From assembly GCA_963741135.1 (NCBI GenBank), contig CAVUHC010000005.1, positions 124,001 through 188,000 of the forward strand: 64,000 bases of DNA. Reading direction: 5' to 3'. This DNA comes from Gp6-AA40 sp963741135 (lineage in GTDB: Bacteria; Acidobacteriota; Vicinamibacteria; Vicinamibacterales; UBA2999). The stretch's first letter is position 1, and each line of letters opens with the position of its first letter. The position numbers and the translations under genes were made by a program. Shown piece by piece: positions 45,608-54,903 of this stretch. A model generated the notes under the pieces. The model saw nothing but the letters and a program-made list of their open reading frames with translations, made no database searches and had not been told where the DNA came from.

Positions 45608-46230
45608 CTGCTTATCCTCCTTGAGGCGGAATTGCCTCGTTGAAGGCGTATGCTCGATCGACAGGTCGGCCGAAGTCGTGATCCGCGGGCTGAAAATGTT
45701 ATGAAAGTTCTGAAAGTTGGGTTTCAGGCGGCTCGCTCGCGCAGGATCGCGAGCGTCTGCGCCCACGCCTCGTGGTGGGCAGTCACCTGGGGGTGCCGAG
45801 CGTCTTTCGGAGGCCGCTGATTGCCTGCACGCCGGCGGTCGATGACTGTCGGCCGTGAATGGGGAAAAAGTCACGCAAGCAGCGCCTGTTACTGTGCGAT
45901 CGAGGCCTGCAGCAATGCGAATGGATAGGTGATCACCGGTTGAGGCGCGCGATCGCCTGCGAATGGGCATTCGACCACCGGTTGTGGCGGGCGATCATCT
46001 GCGAATGGACAGGTGATCACGGGTTCTGGCGGGCGATCGCCTGCGAATGGGCATGTGATCGCGGGTTATGAGAGCCGATCCTCTGCGAATGGGCACGTGA
46101 TCACTGGTTGTGGCGAGGGTGTCCGAGGGTGTCCGGAATTTTGTGTGTGGGCAGGCGATCAGTGTCTCGCGATCTGGTTCTGACGAGGGATACGATCACT
46201 GATCAATGCTTTACTGTCCGCCGTGCGTGG
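45608..46230. other. Intergenic region holding a tandem repeat
   Basis: The first part is the leader of the minus-strand gene at 44846-45607, with its Shine-Dalgarno sequence at 45610-45618. The middle holds the 42-base tandem repeat (separate entry). The rest up to the small gene at 46231 has GGTGTCCGAGGGTGTCCG, a short direct repeat near 46123-46140, and nothing else that I can identify. Confidence 0.6.
45916..46117. repeat. Five tandem copies of a 42-base unit
   Basis: The word TGCGAATGG starts at 45916, 45958, 46000, 46042 and 46084, an exact 42-base period. Each unit also carries GTGATCAC or GCGATCGC-like palindromes. Read on the plus strand the unit is 14 codons (CEWxxDHrLwRAIa) and stays open from 45859 to 46071, but ends in a stop within the fourth unit. 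There is no ribosome binding site, so I take it as non-coding. Confidence 0.85.
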
Positions 46231-46437
46231 TCATGCGGCCTCCTCGGTCGCGAGGTTCAGCTCGTGGAGGACGCGAATGTAGAAGCGGCGATAGGCGTCC
46301 GGCGTTCGCGCCGGTTCCACCGACAGTGCGGCGGTCATCGCGCGGCGCAGGAGGGGCGAAGGGACTGCGGACGTGGCGCTGAGGAACTCCTTCAAGGTCA
46401 TTTCGGTCTCCAAACGTGACGGCTTTCTCATTTTCAT
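46231..46437 (-). CDS. Small unknown protein
   Basis: 68 residues from ATG 46437 (46431 and 46401 are alternatives). The sequence MTLKEFLSATSAVPSPLLRR, then AMTAALSVEPARTPDAYRRF, is helical and amphipathic with no Cys and no membrane span. No relatives are recognised. It lacks a clear ribosome binding site. It might be a DNA- or protein-binding regulator like many small helical proteins, but this is a guess. It could also be non-coding. Confidence 0.4.
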   Translation of the reverse strand: MKMRKPSRLETEMTLKEFLSATSAVPSPLLRRAMTAALSVEPARTPDAYRRFYIRVLHELNLATEEAA

Positions 46438-46545
46438 GATTAGACGGGGTGAGCGTGTCCTGGTTGCGGCGTTTCTGTGACAAATTCGTACGCCGAATTC
46501 GGCGCCATTGAGTACAGCGCGTCGTCACGCGCGCACGGTCCTACA

Positions 46546-47196
46546 ATGACATCGATGTTCGACGCGCGCACGCATTGGGACCGTATTTACAGCACAAAGT
46601 CAGCGACGGACGCGAGCTGGTATCGACCCCATTTGGAGCGTTCCCTCGATCTGATTGATCGCGCCGCGTTTGATCGAAACGCCGCGATCATCGACGTCGG
46701 AGGTGGTGCCTCCACCCTCGTCGACGATCTCCTCGACAGGGGTTTCACCAACATCACGGTCATGGATGTGTCGGGCGCTTCAATTGACGCCGCCCGGCAG
46801 AGGCTCGGGAAACGCGCAGAGGCAATCGAGTGGGTCGTAGCAGATGTCAGGAAAGCCGTACTTCCTGCGAACGCCTTCGACGTCTGGCATGACCGCGCGG
46901 CTTTTCACTTTCTGGTAGACGAGTCCGAGCGCGCGCAATACGTCAGCCAACTGCGGCGTGCGTTGCGACCCCAGGGCCAGGCCGTGATCGCAACCTTTGC
47001 GCCGACCGGGCCGACGCATTGTTCCGGTTTAGAGGTGGTCCGCTACGAACCCGTGGCGCTCCAAGAGAGTCTTGGCGAAGGATTTCATCTCGTTCAATCC
47101 GAGCAAGAGCAGCATGTCACGCCGGCCGGTTCGATGCAGCAGTTCTCCTATTGCCGGTTCGAAAGGAATCGGCGCACACTGCCGGCCCGCCATTGA
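46546..47196 (+). CDS. Class I SAM-dependent methyltransferase
   Basis: 216 residues from ATG 46546 (46555 is possible). It starts with FDARTHWDRIYSTKSATDASW, a common entry in this group, followed by motif I IIDVGGGASTLVDDLLDRG (about 44-62), the acidic end of strand 2 in VMDVSGASIDAAR, VVADVRKAVLP (motif II area) and FDVWHDRAAFHFL (motif III area). The Rossmann fold is complete. Similar proteins include thiopurine and thiol methyltransferase-like enzymes that detoxify small molecules or metalloids. The substrate cannot be told. It is monocistronic; a VWA remnant follows. Confidence 0.82.
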   Translation: MTSMFDARTHWDRIYSTKSATDASWYRPHLERSLDLIDRAAFDRNAAIIDVGGGASTLVDDLLDRGFTNITVMDVSGASIDAARQRLGKRAEAIEWVVADVRKAVLPANAFDVWHDRAAFHFLVDESERAQYVSQLRRALRPQGQAVIATFAPTGPTHCSGLEVVRYEPVALQESLGEGFHLVQSEQEQHVTPAGSMQQFSYCRFERNRRTLPARH

Positions 47197-47205
47197 TTCA
47201 GGACT

Positions 47206-47382
47206 GTTCTCGGCCCCGCCACCCAGCGAATCGCCGAAGAGCTGAACTCGCAATACACGCTCGGGTACACGGCCACGCGCCCGCAGGACGGAAGCTGGCG
47301 GACAATCCGCGTGCGCGTGCGGAATCACGAGTACCTGACGCGCTCGCGCCGCGGGTACTTCGCTACCGCGCCTCGCGACTAA
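47206..47382 (+). pseudogene. C-terminal remnant of a VWFA-related protein
   Basis: With no start codon, this frame encodes RIAEELNSQYTLGYTATRPQ, then DGSWRTIRVRVRNHEYLTRS and RRGYFATAPRD before a stop at 47382. This is the characteristic end of the VWA region in Acidobacteriota VWFA-related proteins (compare SSYYLLGYYSGGK in the intact gene at 18206-20335). The rest of the gene is missing upstream, where the methyltransferase ends at 47196. Confidence 0.7.
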
Positions 47383-47477
47383 ATTCGAAGGGCGCGTTCG
47401 ACGCCGCAACCGGCGCGCAAGCAATGTCCAGCGCCTCCGCGCGACCCGTGACGCCTTCAGTGAGCGTTGGGTAAGAA

Positions 47478-47837
47478 CTACCTCGCGTCAATCGTTGCGA
47501 GGTGCCCTGGAAACCCTCCCCACGTCCAGATCACAACCGACGCGGCGGCACCAACTTCGGCGCTCCGGATCCGTCGTCGCCAATTCGTCCGAAACGGAAG
47601 GTCTGTAAGACGCGGATACTTCCTCGGTCCATTGATGAATTCCCGCGCACCCATGAAGTCGGGACGTTCATAGACGAGCACGTAGCAGCCGCGAGGGTCC
47701 GGCATGGTCAGGCTTCCCAACGGACGAACGTCAACGCGTGCCGTGCACGCGTTGAACATCACAACGCAGACGGCAGCCACGCACGTTCGCCAGAATACGC
47801 GCGTCGGCCAGATATTCCTGATGACGGCTGAATGCAT
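47478..47837 (-). CDS. Lipoprotein, possibly beta/gamma-crystallin-like
   Basis: 119 residues from ATG 47837. A long basic N-region and hydrophobic core end in the lipobox-like VMFNAC (Cys 31). The mature part of about 88 residues has CYVLVYERPDFMGAREFING, then RTNWRRRIRSAEVG and VVIWTW, which follows the Greek-key pattern (YE.PDF.G and W..RI.S..VG) of beta/gamma-crystallin domains. Such domains often bind calcium and stabilise surface proteins. The assignment is by pattern only. The gene is followed (on the minus strand) by the tail of a methyltransferase region on the other strand. Confidence 0.6.
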   Translation of the reverse strand: MHSAVIRNIWPTRVFWRTCVAAVCVVMFNACTARVDVRPLGSLTMPDPRGCYVLVYERPDFMGAREFINGPRKYPRLTDLPFRTNWRRRIRSAEVGAAASVVIWTWGGFPGHLATIDAR

Positions 47838-47866
47838 TCGCGAGGGACTCTCGTTACGTGGAAGGT

Positions 47867-48691
47867 CTAGCGCAATGTGAACGTGAGCTCAATCTTTACG
47901 AGGACCGCAACGGGTTCTCCAAAGCGAAGACCGGGCGAGAACCGCCATTGTTTGGCGGCTTTGATCGCTTCTTCGTCCAAGCCATGGAGCTTATCGACCG
48001 AGTTGATAAGCGTCACATCTCCGACAGTGCCGTCTGGCAGGACCACGCATTCGAGCATGGCCACGCCCTGAATCTTCGCGCGCATCGCGTCGGCCGTATA
48101 GTTTGGTTTCACCTCGCGGACGAGGCGTGGGCTCGACACACCGTTCCCGGGTCGGTACGCGCCCCCTCCCGTTCCACCGCCGACGCCCGGACCCAGTCCA
48201 GAGCCTTGTCCCTCTCCGCTTCCGGCACCAGCGCCCCTCCCGGCGCCTCCCTCCGAACCGGGTCCTTGCGTCGCACTCGTTGGCGGCGCCGGATCGATCA
48301 CACCCGGTGCGGTTTCGGTGGCAGCCGCCATCGGCATCGCTGGAACGGTGACCGATTGAACAGGTGGCGGCTCCTGGGGTTTCTCGACAGGTGCGGGTTT
48401 GGGAGGTATCGGAACCGTCAGCCTATCTCTTCCGACTTGTTGCGCCGGCGCGGCTATCTTCGTCCGATTGCCCCCACCGCCCCCGCCGCCGCCAGGTCCA
48501 GGTGATGCAAGCCACACCAGGTTGGTTCGTGACGCGCGAGGCACCTGATCCAATGACGCGAACGATCTGGGAAGGCTCAACAACCAAATCAGCACCGATC
48601 CCATGACGGCATGCGTCGCAATCGAGGCCGCGAGGGCAAGCCGTCGGGACAGCGGCGATTGACGATGCGTGCTTTCGTGGCCGGTGAACAT
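47867..48691 (-). CDS. tonB: TonB-family energy transducer
   Basis: 274 residues. One membrane span near the N-terminus (about 20-42, ATHAVMGSVLIWLLSL), a Pro-rich stretch (PPKPAPVEKPQEPPP), a long Gly-rich region (about 140-185) and a C-terminal TonB domain with NYTADAMRAKIQGVAMLECV, LPDGTVGDVTLINSVD and DEEAIKAAKQWRFSPG. TonB links the proton-motive force, through ExbB/ExbD, to outer-membrane receptors such as the four in this window. No exbB or exbD is nearby. The Gly tracts are unusually long but the frame is intact. Confidence 0.88.
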   Translation of the reverse strand: MFTGHESTHRQSPLSRRLALAASIATHAVMGSVLIWLLSLPRSFASLDQVPRASRTNLVWLASPGPGGGGGGGGNRTKIAAPAQQVGRDRLTVPIPPKPAPVEKPQEPPPVQSVTVPAMPMAAATETAPGVIDPAPPTSATQGPGSEGGAGRGAGAGSGEGQGSGLGPGVGGGTGGGAYRPGNGVSSPRLVREVKPNYTADAMRAKIQGVAMLECVVLPDGTVGDVTLINSVDKLHGLDEEAIKAAKQWRFSPGLRFGEPVAVLVKIELTFTLR

Positions 48692-48718
48692 CTTTGACGT
48701 TACTCATCCTGCGCTTGT

Positions 48719-48958
48719 TCAGCGCGGAGCCTTTCGACCGTAGCCTGTGTCCTCGACCTCCTGGCCGTCCTGTGTGCGTCGCTGCATGTCGTCGCACCAC
48801 TCACCGGATACCGTCACCCGTCGCCTGACGAGCGCGAGGAGCCGAACCTCGCTGGCGCACACGAAATTGATCGCCTCCCATTTATCGCGGGCGACCGTGC
48901 CCAAACGCTCTTGAAGCGCGACCGGATTCGGTTCCTCGACGACTTGGTATTCCCACAT
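48719..48958 (-). CDS. DUF4177-like small protein
   Basis: 79 residues from ATG 48958. It opens MWEYQVVEEPNPVALQERLG and continues DKWEAINFVCASEVRLLALV then RRRV, matching the short WEYKVVE...GWELV...LKR pattern of DUF4177 proteins. The C-terminal 30 residues are polar. Function unknown. The frame extends further upstream, but that part has no conserved look and the Met before WEY is the natural start. It lies 28 bases from the tonB start, same strand. Confidence 0.55.
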   Translation of the reverse strand: MWEYQVVEEPNPVALQERLGTVARDKWEAINFVCASEVRLLALVRRRVTVSGEWCDDMQRRTQDGQEVEDTGYGRKAPR

Positions 48959-49171
48959 TGGGTCATCACCGTAGGGCAAGGAGCACGCCAAGGCGATCGC
49001 CGCACGCCATGCAGATGTACCCATACCTCCACCGGGCATGGTCAGCCACTTTCGTACGTCCATGCAAAATGCCGGATGGCTTACGTAGCCTCGGCTACCA
49101 ACGATTCGAGCGATCATTGGGGACGGCACGTCACTATGAGCGCTACAGTTTCGATTCCACTTGCCTGACTC

Positions 49172-50207
49172 ATGGCACACGAGCATCCAGCGGGTCTGCA
49201 TCAACACCTACACGCTCGAGCCGGCGGGCGCGTCTGCGGGCACGATGAGGACTGCCGTCGTCGTCACGCTGGCGTTCGTGGTGCTGGAAGCGCTGGCCGG
49301 CTGGTTCGGACACAGCCTGGCGTTGCTCTCCGATGCCGGCCACAACCTCGCCGATGCAGGCGCGCTCGGCTTCAGTTGGTACGCGCTGCGGATGGCAGCC
49401 AAGCCGTCGCACCACGGGATGACGTTTGGCTACCACCGCGTCGGGGTGTTCGCGGCGCTCGTCAACGCCGTGTCGCTCGTGGTCATCGCGCTGATGATCG
49501 GGTGGGAAGCGATCGGTCGGCTTCGCGCTCCAGAGCCCGCCAACGGCGCGTTGATGATTGGGGTCGCCGCGGTGGCCGTGGTGGTGAACACCGTCATCAG
49601 CCGGTGGCTCCATCACGACGCTCAGCACGACATGAACGTGCGGAGCGCGTACCTGCACATGGTCGGGGATGCCGTCTCCGCGTTCGGGGTCGTCATCGCG
49701 GGCGTGCTGGTCGCGGTGACACAGACGACGGTCGCGGATCCGATCGTCTCACTGCTGATCGCCGGTTTGATCCTGTACAGCAGCTACGACGTGCTTCGGG
49801 AGAGCACGACGGTGCTGCTCGAAGGCACGCCGGCCAGTATCGACATGCCTGACGTCATCGCGGCGATACGGAGCGTGAACGGCGTGATCGACGTGCACGA
49901 CCTGCACGTGTGGATGGTCGGTCCGGGTGTCATCGCCTGCAGCTGTCATATCGTCGTGGCCGAGCAGAGCGTCCGCGAAGGGCAACAGGTGCTGCGCGCC
50001 GTCGTGCACGACATCGAGCACCGCTTTCAGATCACGCACACGACGATTCAGGTGGAGGTCGAAGGCTGCGAGGTGGACGACATGTATTGCACCAGGCGGC
50101 ACACCACAAGCCACTTCGCACGGGTGACGGGGCCCATCAGCGTGAGAAGAGCGTGCCCTTCTCAGAGCAGCGTGCCTCGCAGTACGACGAGCGCGACCGA
50201 GAAGTAG
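49172..50207 (+). CDS. czcD: Cation diffusion facilitator (zinc/cobalt exporter), frameshift near the start
   Basis: ATG 49172 encodes the His-rich opening MAHEHPAGLHQHLH; the frame shifts near 49230 and continues AGTMRTAVVVTLAFVVLEAL. Six membrane spans follow. The zinc sites of CDF proteins are visible: HSLALLSDAGHNLADAG (TM2) and HMVGDAVSAFG (TM5), both HxxxD. The cytoplasmic domain has VNGVIDVHDLHVWMVGPG and HTTIQVEVEGCEVDDMYC. The last 38 residues beyond DMYC are not typical and overlap the converging mgtE by 46 bases, so another small frame error near 50100 is possible. Role: Zn2+/H+ antiport out of the cytoplasm. Confidence 0.82.
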
Positions 50208-51592
50208 ATCACCAGACCGGTCACGTCCACGAGCGTGGCGACGAACGGCGCCGACGAGGCCGCCGGATCGAAGCCGAGTCGGCGCAGCAGAAACGGCAGG
50301 AGCGAGCCGCTCAGCGTGCCCCACAGCACCACACCGACCAGCGACATCGCGACGGTGATCGCGACGAGCAGCCAGTGCTCGCCGTAGATGTTCGAAAACG
50401 CGGACCAGAGCGTGATGCGCAGGAATCCGATGCTGCCGAGGATCGCACCGAGCGTGAGGCCTGCCAGGAGCTCGCGGCGCATGACGCGCCACCAGTCGGC
50501 AATCCCCACTTCGCCGAGCGCGAGCGCGCGGATGACCAGCGTCGAGGCCTGCGAGCCGGAGTTGCCGCCGCTCGAGATGATGAGCGGCACGAACAACGCG
50601 AGCACGACGGCGCGTGAGATTTCCGCTTCGAAGAAGCCCATCGCCGTCGCGGTGAGCATCTCGCCGATGAACAACGCGGTGAGCCAGCCCGCGCGCTTCC
50701 TGATCATCCGGCCGAAGGCGATGTCCATGTAGGGCTCGTCCAGGGCTTCCGATCCGCCGATGCGCTGAATGTCGCGCGTGGCCGCCGCCTCCGCGACGTC
50801 GAGCACGTCGTCGATCGTGACAATCCCGATGAGCATGCCAGCGGTGTCGGTCACGGGCAGCGCGCTGCGGTCGTACTGACGGAACACCGCCACAGCGGTC
50901 TCCTGGTCGTCGGTGGCCGTCAAGGTCACAAACCGTCGATCCATCAGGTCCGCCACGCGCTTGTCGACCGGCGCCAGCAGGAACTCGCGAATACGGATGT
51001 CGTCGATCAGGAGTCCCTGCTCGTCGACGACGTAGATGACGTTGAGCGTTTCGCTGTCCTGACCGTGCGCGCGGACGTAGTCGAGCACCTCCTGCACCGT
51101 CCAGTGCTCGCGGACCGCCACATAGTGCGGCGTCATCAGCCGACCGACGGAGTTCTCCGGGTAGCCGAGGAGCGTGAGCGCCACGGCACGCTCTTCTGGA
51201 GTCAGGAGCGACAGCAGTTGCCGTGTCGCCGCCGCAGGCAGCTCCTCGAGGAACATCGTCCGGTCGTCGGGCGCCATGTTGTTGAGGAGCGACGCCACGT
51301 CTTCCTGCGCCATGGCCTTGAGGAGCGCTTCCTTGGCGTCCTGCGACAGATACTCGAAGACGGCGGCGGCGTCCTTCCGCGGCAGCACGCGGAAGACGAC
51401 GACCTGATCTTCGAGGCTGAGGGCGGTGAGCAGTTCCGCCACGTCGCCGGCGTGCCGGTTGCGCATCATGTCGCGCAGGCGGGCGTAGTCGCGGGCGTGG
51501 AGCACGGCCGCGAGTTCTTCGGCGGGCCTGGCGCTGTCGCGGATCGCCGCCAGCGCTTCGTCTCGGTTGGGGCCAGTCAGTTGTTGTTCCAT
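50162..51592 (-). CDS. mgtE: Magnesium transporter MgtE
   Basis: 476 residues from ATG 51592; the frame is open to 51760 and beyond, but the extra 56 residues look like the tail of the upstream permease. Order: N-terminal superhelical domain (LHARDYARLRDMMRNRHAGD, VVFRVLPRKDAAAVFEYL), two CBS domains (VIYVVDEQGLLIDDIRIREF, ALPVTDTAGMLIGIVTIDDV), a plug helix and five membrane spans. The family signature SSGGNSGSQASTLVIRAL and the pore Asp in TLVDVTGLVIYF are present. MgtE is a Mg2+ channel gated by intracellular Mg2+ through its CBS domains. No stop codon separates it from the permease-like tail. Confidence 0.88.
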   Translation of the reverse strand: MEQQLTGPNRDEALAAIRDSARPAEELAAVLHARDYARLRDMMRNRHAGDVAELLTALSLEDQVVVFRVLPRKDAAAVFEYLSQDAKEALLKAMAQEDVASLLNNMAPDDRTMFLEELPAAATRQLLSLLTPEERAVALTLLGYPENSVGRLMTPHYVAVREHWTVQEVLDYVRAHGQDSETLNVIYVVDEQGLLIDDIRIREFLLAPVDKRVADLMDRRFVTLTATDDQETAVAVFRQYDRSALPVTDTAGMLIGIVTIDDVLDVAEAAATRDIQRIGGSEALDEPYMDIAFGRMIRKRAGWLTALFIGEMLTATAMGFFEAEISRAVVLALFVPLIISSGGNSGSQASTLVIRALALGEVGIADWWRVMRRELLAGLTLGAILGSIGFLRITLWSAFSNIYGEHWLLVAITVAMSLVGVVLWGTLSGSLLPFLLRRLGFDPAASSAPFVATLVDVTGLVIYFSVALVVLRGTLL

Positions 51593-53689
51593 TTGCGTCA
51601 GGGCTGCTCGAACGACGTCGTGATGATGAACGTGTGGACCGACCGCCTTGATGGCGTCGAGCCACACGCGATGAATGAGGTCAAGGTCGCCGGGCGAGAG
51701 CGACGGCGGATGCGCGCCCAGGTGATAGGTATGCGCGCGTCCGCTGTGGTGAGCGATCACCAGGCGGACGTCCAGCGGCTTCGGGCTTGTCGGCGCGCTC
51801 CCAGGCGTCGCCCAGCAGGCGCGCCTGGTCCTCGGCGGAGAGCGTCGACGATTCGCCCACGTACACGTCCGAGGAGCGCAGCCGAAGTACGGTGGTGACG
51901 ATGGCCTCGACGACGTTGCGCGCAGGCACGATCAGCAGGCGGACCGGCCGTCCAAGCCGCTCGGCAACGGCGACGACCTCGGAGAGCAGCTGACGCTCGT
52001 AACCTCGACGGCGTGCTTTCGCCGGTGGCGTCGTGCCCGGGCAGTCGGTGTCGACGAGCCGTACGGTCATCACCACGACATCACGATCGCCCGCGGCCCG
52101 GAGCGCCGCGGCGACGTGATCGAGCGCATGCGGGTTGCGCACGGGCACCAGCACGTTGCCGGGGCGCACCTGAATCTGATCGAGCGAGATCTCGGTGGCC
52201 GGCAGGAGGTCGAACGCGTCAGCCGCCTGGTCATCTTCTTCGCTCGCTGGCGACGTCGCGTCCCGCAAGCCGAAACAGCAACATCAAGGCGGCGAGCACG
52301 CGCTGCAGTGGCGATCGACGCCGCATCGCCGACGAGCAGCGCGACGAACGACGTCACCGTCAGGAGTGATCCGATGCCCAGCAGGCCCCACGGGATCTCG
52401 CGGCCTCGGAAGCGCAGGTTCAAAGGCGCCCGATAAGGCGTGCCTCCGTAGTGTGCGCCGCAACCGCACGAGCGCCACGATCTTCAGCAGGAGCGCGGCG
52501 GCGATGGCGATCGCGTACGCGCGCGCCAGCCAGGGGACACGGCCTCCGCTGGCGAGCATCATCACGACGGTCGCTGCGGCCGCCATGTCGATCACGCGGA
52601 CCGGCGTACCAAAGCGTCGGTGAAGCTGCGCGAAGCCCGCCGACAAGCGTGCCCTCGATCGACAGTCGCTGCAGCACTGACTCGGCATCCGCGAGCGCGA
52701 TGTGCACGGCGGGCGCGAGCATCAGCACCGCGGCTGCCGCGACGGCCAGGCCGAGGAGACTTCGCGCCCATGCCGGGCCCACGACATGGTGTGCGAGTCC
52801 CGCCAGTGGGACACTCATCCAGACGTCCTGCTCGTCGCCGGGCACGAGCAGCACGTACGAGAAAGTGGTGACGGCCGTAATCGAGGATCGTGAACAGCAC
52901 GACGCCCAGGCTGGTTCGTCGCAGGGCCTGCAGTCGCGGCGGCGCGAATTCGTGCGCGGCGCGCGACAAGGCGTCGCCACCGCCAATGGCGGGGAGGGCC
53001 AGGCCGAGTCCGAAGAAGAAGAAGAGCACGGCGTCAGACGCCGGCCACGGAGTCCAGCGGACGATCGGCGGTGGCGCGAGAAGAACGCTCCCGGCGAGAC
53101 GCGTCGTGTCCGAGGCTGAGGAGCGCCCAGATCGAAGTGACGAACAGGATTCCCACGCCGATCCAGATGCCGGTGGCGATCGTGTCACGCCGCCAGGTCA
53201 GACCGACGCGCGCTCGCGTCCACAAGCAGTCCTATCAGCGATCACGGCGAGGAGCGTGGCGATGTCTTCGGCCGTGACCGAGCCTGCGAGGCGTCCGCTG
53301 ATGGCCGGCACGAGCGCGCCCGCCACATAGTGGCCGACCACCACCGAGGCGAGCGTTGCGAGGAGCAAGCGCTCGATCAGGGTGGCGGCCGCGCCGACGC
53401 GGCTGGCGCGCGGGCCGAACGCCTGCTCGAGACGGCCGATGGTCCCGCCGGGAATCAGCAGCGCCCAGCTCTCGATGTCGATGGCGCGGACGAAGGCGCT
53501 CAGGACGCAGGCGGCGAGGACCCACCATGCCGCCGTCGGTCCGAGCACCGATCGCGTGACGCCCGCCACGAAGAACGCGCCGACGCCGAGCTGCGCGATC
53601 GCGAGCGCCGCGGCCTTCCAGACCGAGACGAACGACATCACGGCGGGCGTGGACAGCACAACGCGCACGGGATGTGGAGCTCGGAGCAA
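51593..53689 (-). pseudogene. APC-type permease with C-terminal UspA-like region, many frameshifts
   Basis: Pieces in all three minus frames line up as one gene. From the 5' end: VVLSTPAVMSFVSVWKAAAL and AAWWVLAACVLSAFVRAIDI (53689-53200), RRDTIATGIWIGVGILFVTS, AVLFFFFGLGLALPAIGGGD, TFSYVLLVPGDEQDVWMSVP, then WGLLGIGSLLTVTSFVALLV, then a soluble end with VRPGNVLVPVRNPHALDHVA and VVAVAERLGRPVRLLIVPAR (UspA-like), and finally SLSPGDLDLIHRVWLDAIK in the mgtE frame. At least six shifts are needed. The layout fits APC-family permeases that carry a universal-stress-like tail. The substrate is unknown. The TTG at 53687-53689 or a nearby GTG would be the start. Confidence 0.65.
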
Positions 53690-53781
53690 GTGGTTTCAGC
53701 GCCATGGGTGGTCGTGCTGGTGCGCGGACGATACGTCTCTAGGCTCTCTGGGGTGCCTCGAACTTTGCAAGCCCCGTCTGA

Positions 53782-54897
53782 GGAAATCCGTCGCCGCGTT
53801 TTGCGGGAGTTGCGAGTCGAGCGATCAGGCACGTCGACTACATTCCGAAACCGTTCACGCCCGATCAAATCCGGCTCACGGCGAACCGCGTGCTCGACGG
53901 TCAGCGCCTCCGGCGCAGACTGGCCGAGCTCCAGGAAGAGCTGGACGAGAGCGGTGAGCCTGCGTTGTTCGAATCGCGGAGCCTGGCGTTTGTCCGGTTT
54001 CTCCAGACGGCGGGTCGCGCGGCCGGGTCCGATGCCGTCGTCCTGCTGCGAGGCGAGAGCGGAACCGGCAAGAACGTGCTCGCCCGCTGGATTCGAGCGA
54101 ACAGCCCGCGTGCGGACGCCCCGTTCGTCACCGTCAACTGTCCAGCCCTGTCAGGCGACCTGATGACCAGCGCGCTTTTCGGCCATCGACGAGGCGCCTT
54201 CACGGGCGCCATTGCTGATGTCGCGGCAAGGTGCAGGAAGCCGAAGGCGGGACGTTGCTCCTCGACGAAGTCGGCGAGCTGACCGCCGATGCGCAGGCGC
54301 GGTTGCTGCGCTTTCTCAACGACCAGACCTACGAGCGGCTCGGGGAAGCGCGCGAGCGGCGGGCGGATGTCCGCCTCATCGCCGCCACCAATCGTCCGCT
54401 CGAGGCGGAAGTGCGTGCCGGCCGGTTTCGTGAGGACCTGTTCTACCGCCTCAACGTGGTGAGTCTCACGCTGCCAGCGTTGCGAGAGCGTCTCGAGGAC
54501 GTGCCGGTGCTCGCGCAGCACTATCTCGCGATCTTCAGGCAGAAACAGCGCCGTCCCACTCTGAGCTTCTCCGAGGCGACCAAACAGGCGATGCTGCGGC
54601 ACGCCTGGCCGGGCAATCTTCGGGAACTGCGCAACGCCGTCGAGCGCGCGGTGATTCTGGCGTCGCGGGATGTGCTGGAGCCCGTCGATCTCGGCCTGCC
54701 GTCGGCGTCGGCGCTCGACACCGAGCAAGCGAACGCACGCGGTCCGCGTTGGCGCCCCGGTGTCCCTCGAAGCCCTGGAGCGCGAACACATCGCGCGTGT
54801 GATCGCGCAGTCTCCGTCGCTCGAAGCCGCGGCACGCACGTTGGACATCGACGCCACCACGCTTCAGCGGAAGCGGAAGCGCTACGGGCTGGCTTAG
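53782..54897 (+). pseudogene. NtrC-type sigma-54 activator, receiver mostly missing, two frameshifts
   Basis: The frame opens at 53782 in the end of a receiver domain (AIRHVDYIPKPFTPDQIRLT); the first 80 or so residues of the receiver, including the phospho-Asp, are absent. The AAA+ domain has LLRGESGTGKNVLARW (Walker A) and LFGHRRGAFTGA (sigma-54 contact). The frame shifts near 54222, then GGTLLLDEVGEL (Walker B), RLIAATNRPLEAEV and WPGNLRELRNAVERA. A second shift near 54745 leads to the Fis-type HTH, ALEREHIARVIAQSPSLEAA and ARTLDIDATTLQRKRKRYG. It precedes its sensor kinase by 6 bases. Activators without a receiver can be constitutively active. Confidence 0.72.
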
Positions 54898-54903
54898 CTC
54901 GCC

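Noticed and set aside
45859..46071. A 70-residue protein made of CEW...RAI repeats
   Set aside because: It has no ribosome binding site, and a stop interrupts the frame inside the fourth of the five repeat units, so the array continues beyond the ORF.
45916..46117. CRISPR array
   Set aside because: The 42-base units are directly adjacent, with no unrelated spacers of constant length and no cas genes; it is a plain tandem repeat.
49749..51665. A 638-codon minus-strand frame over mgtE
   Set aside because: It is a very Arg-rich frame that overlaps the clearly conserved MgtE reading in another frame.
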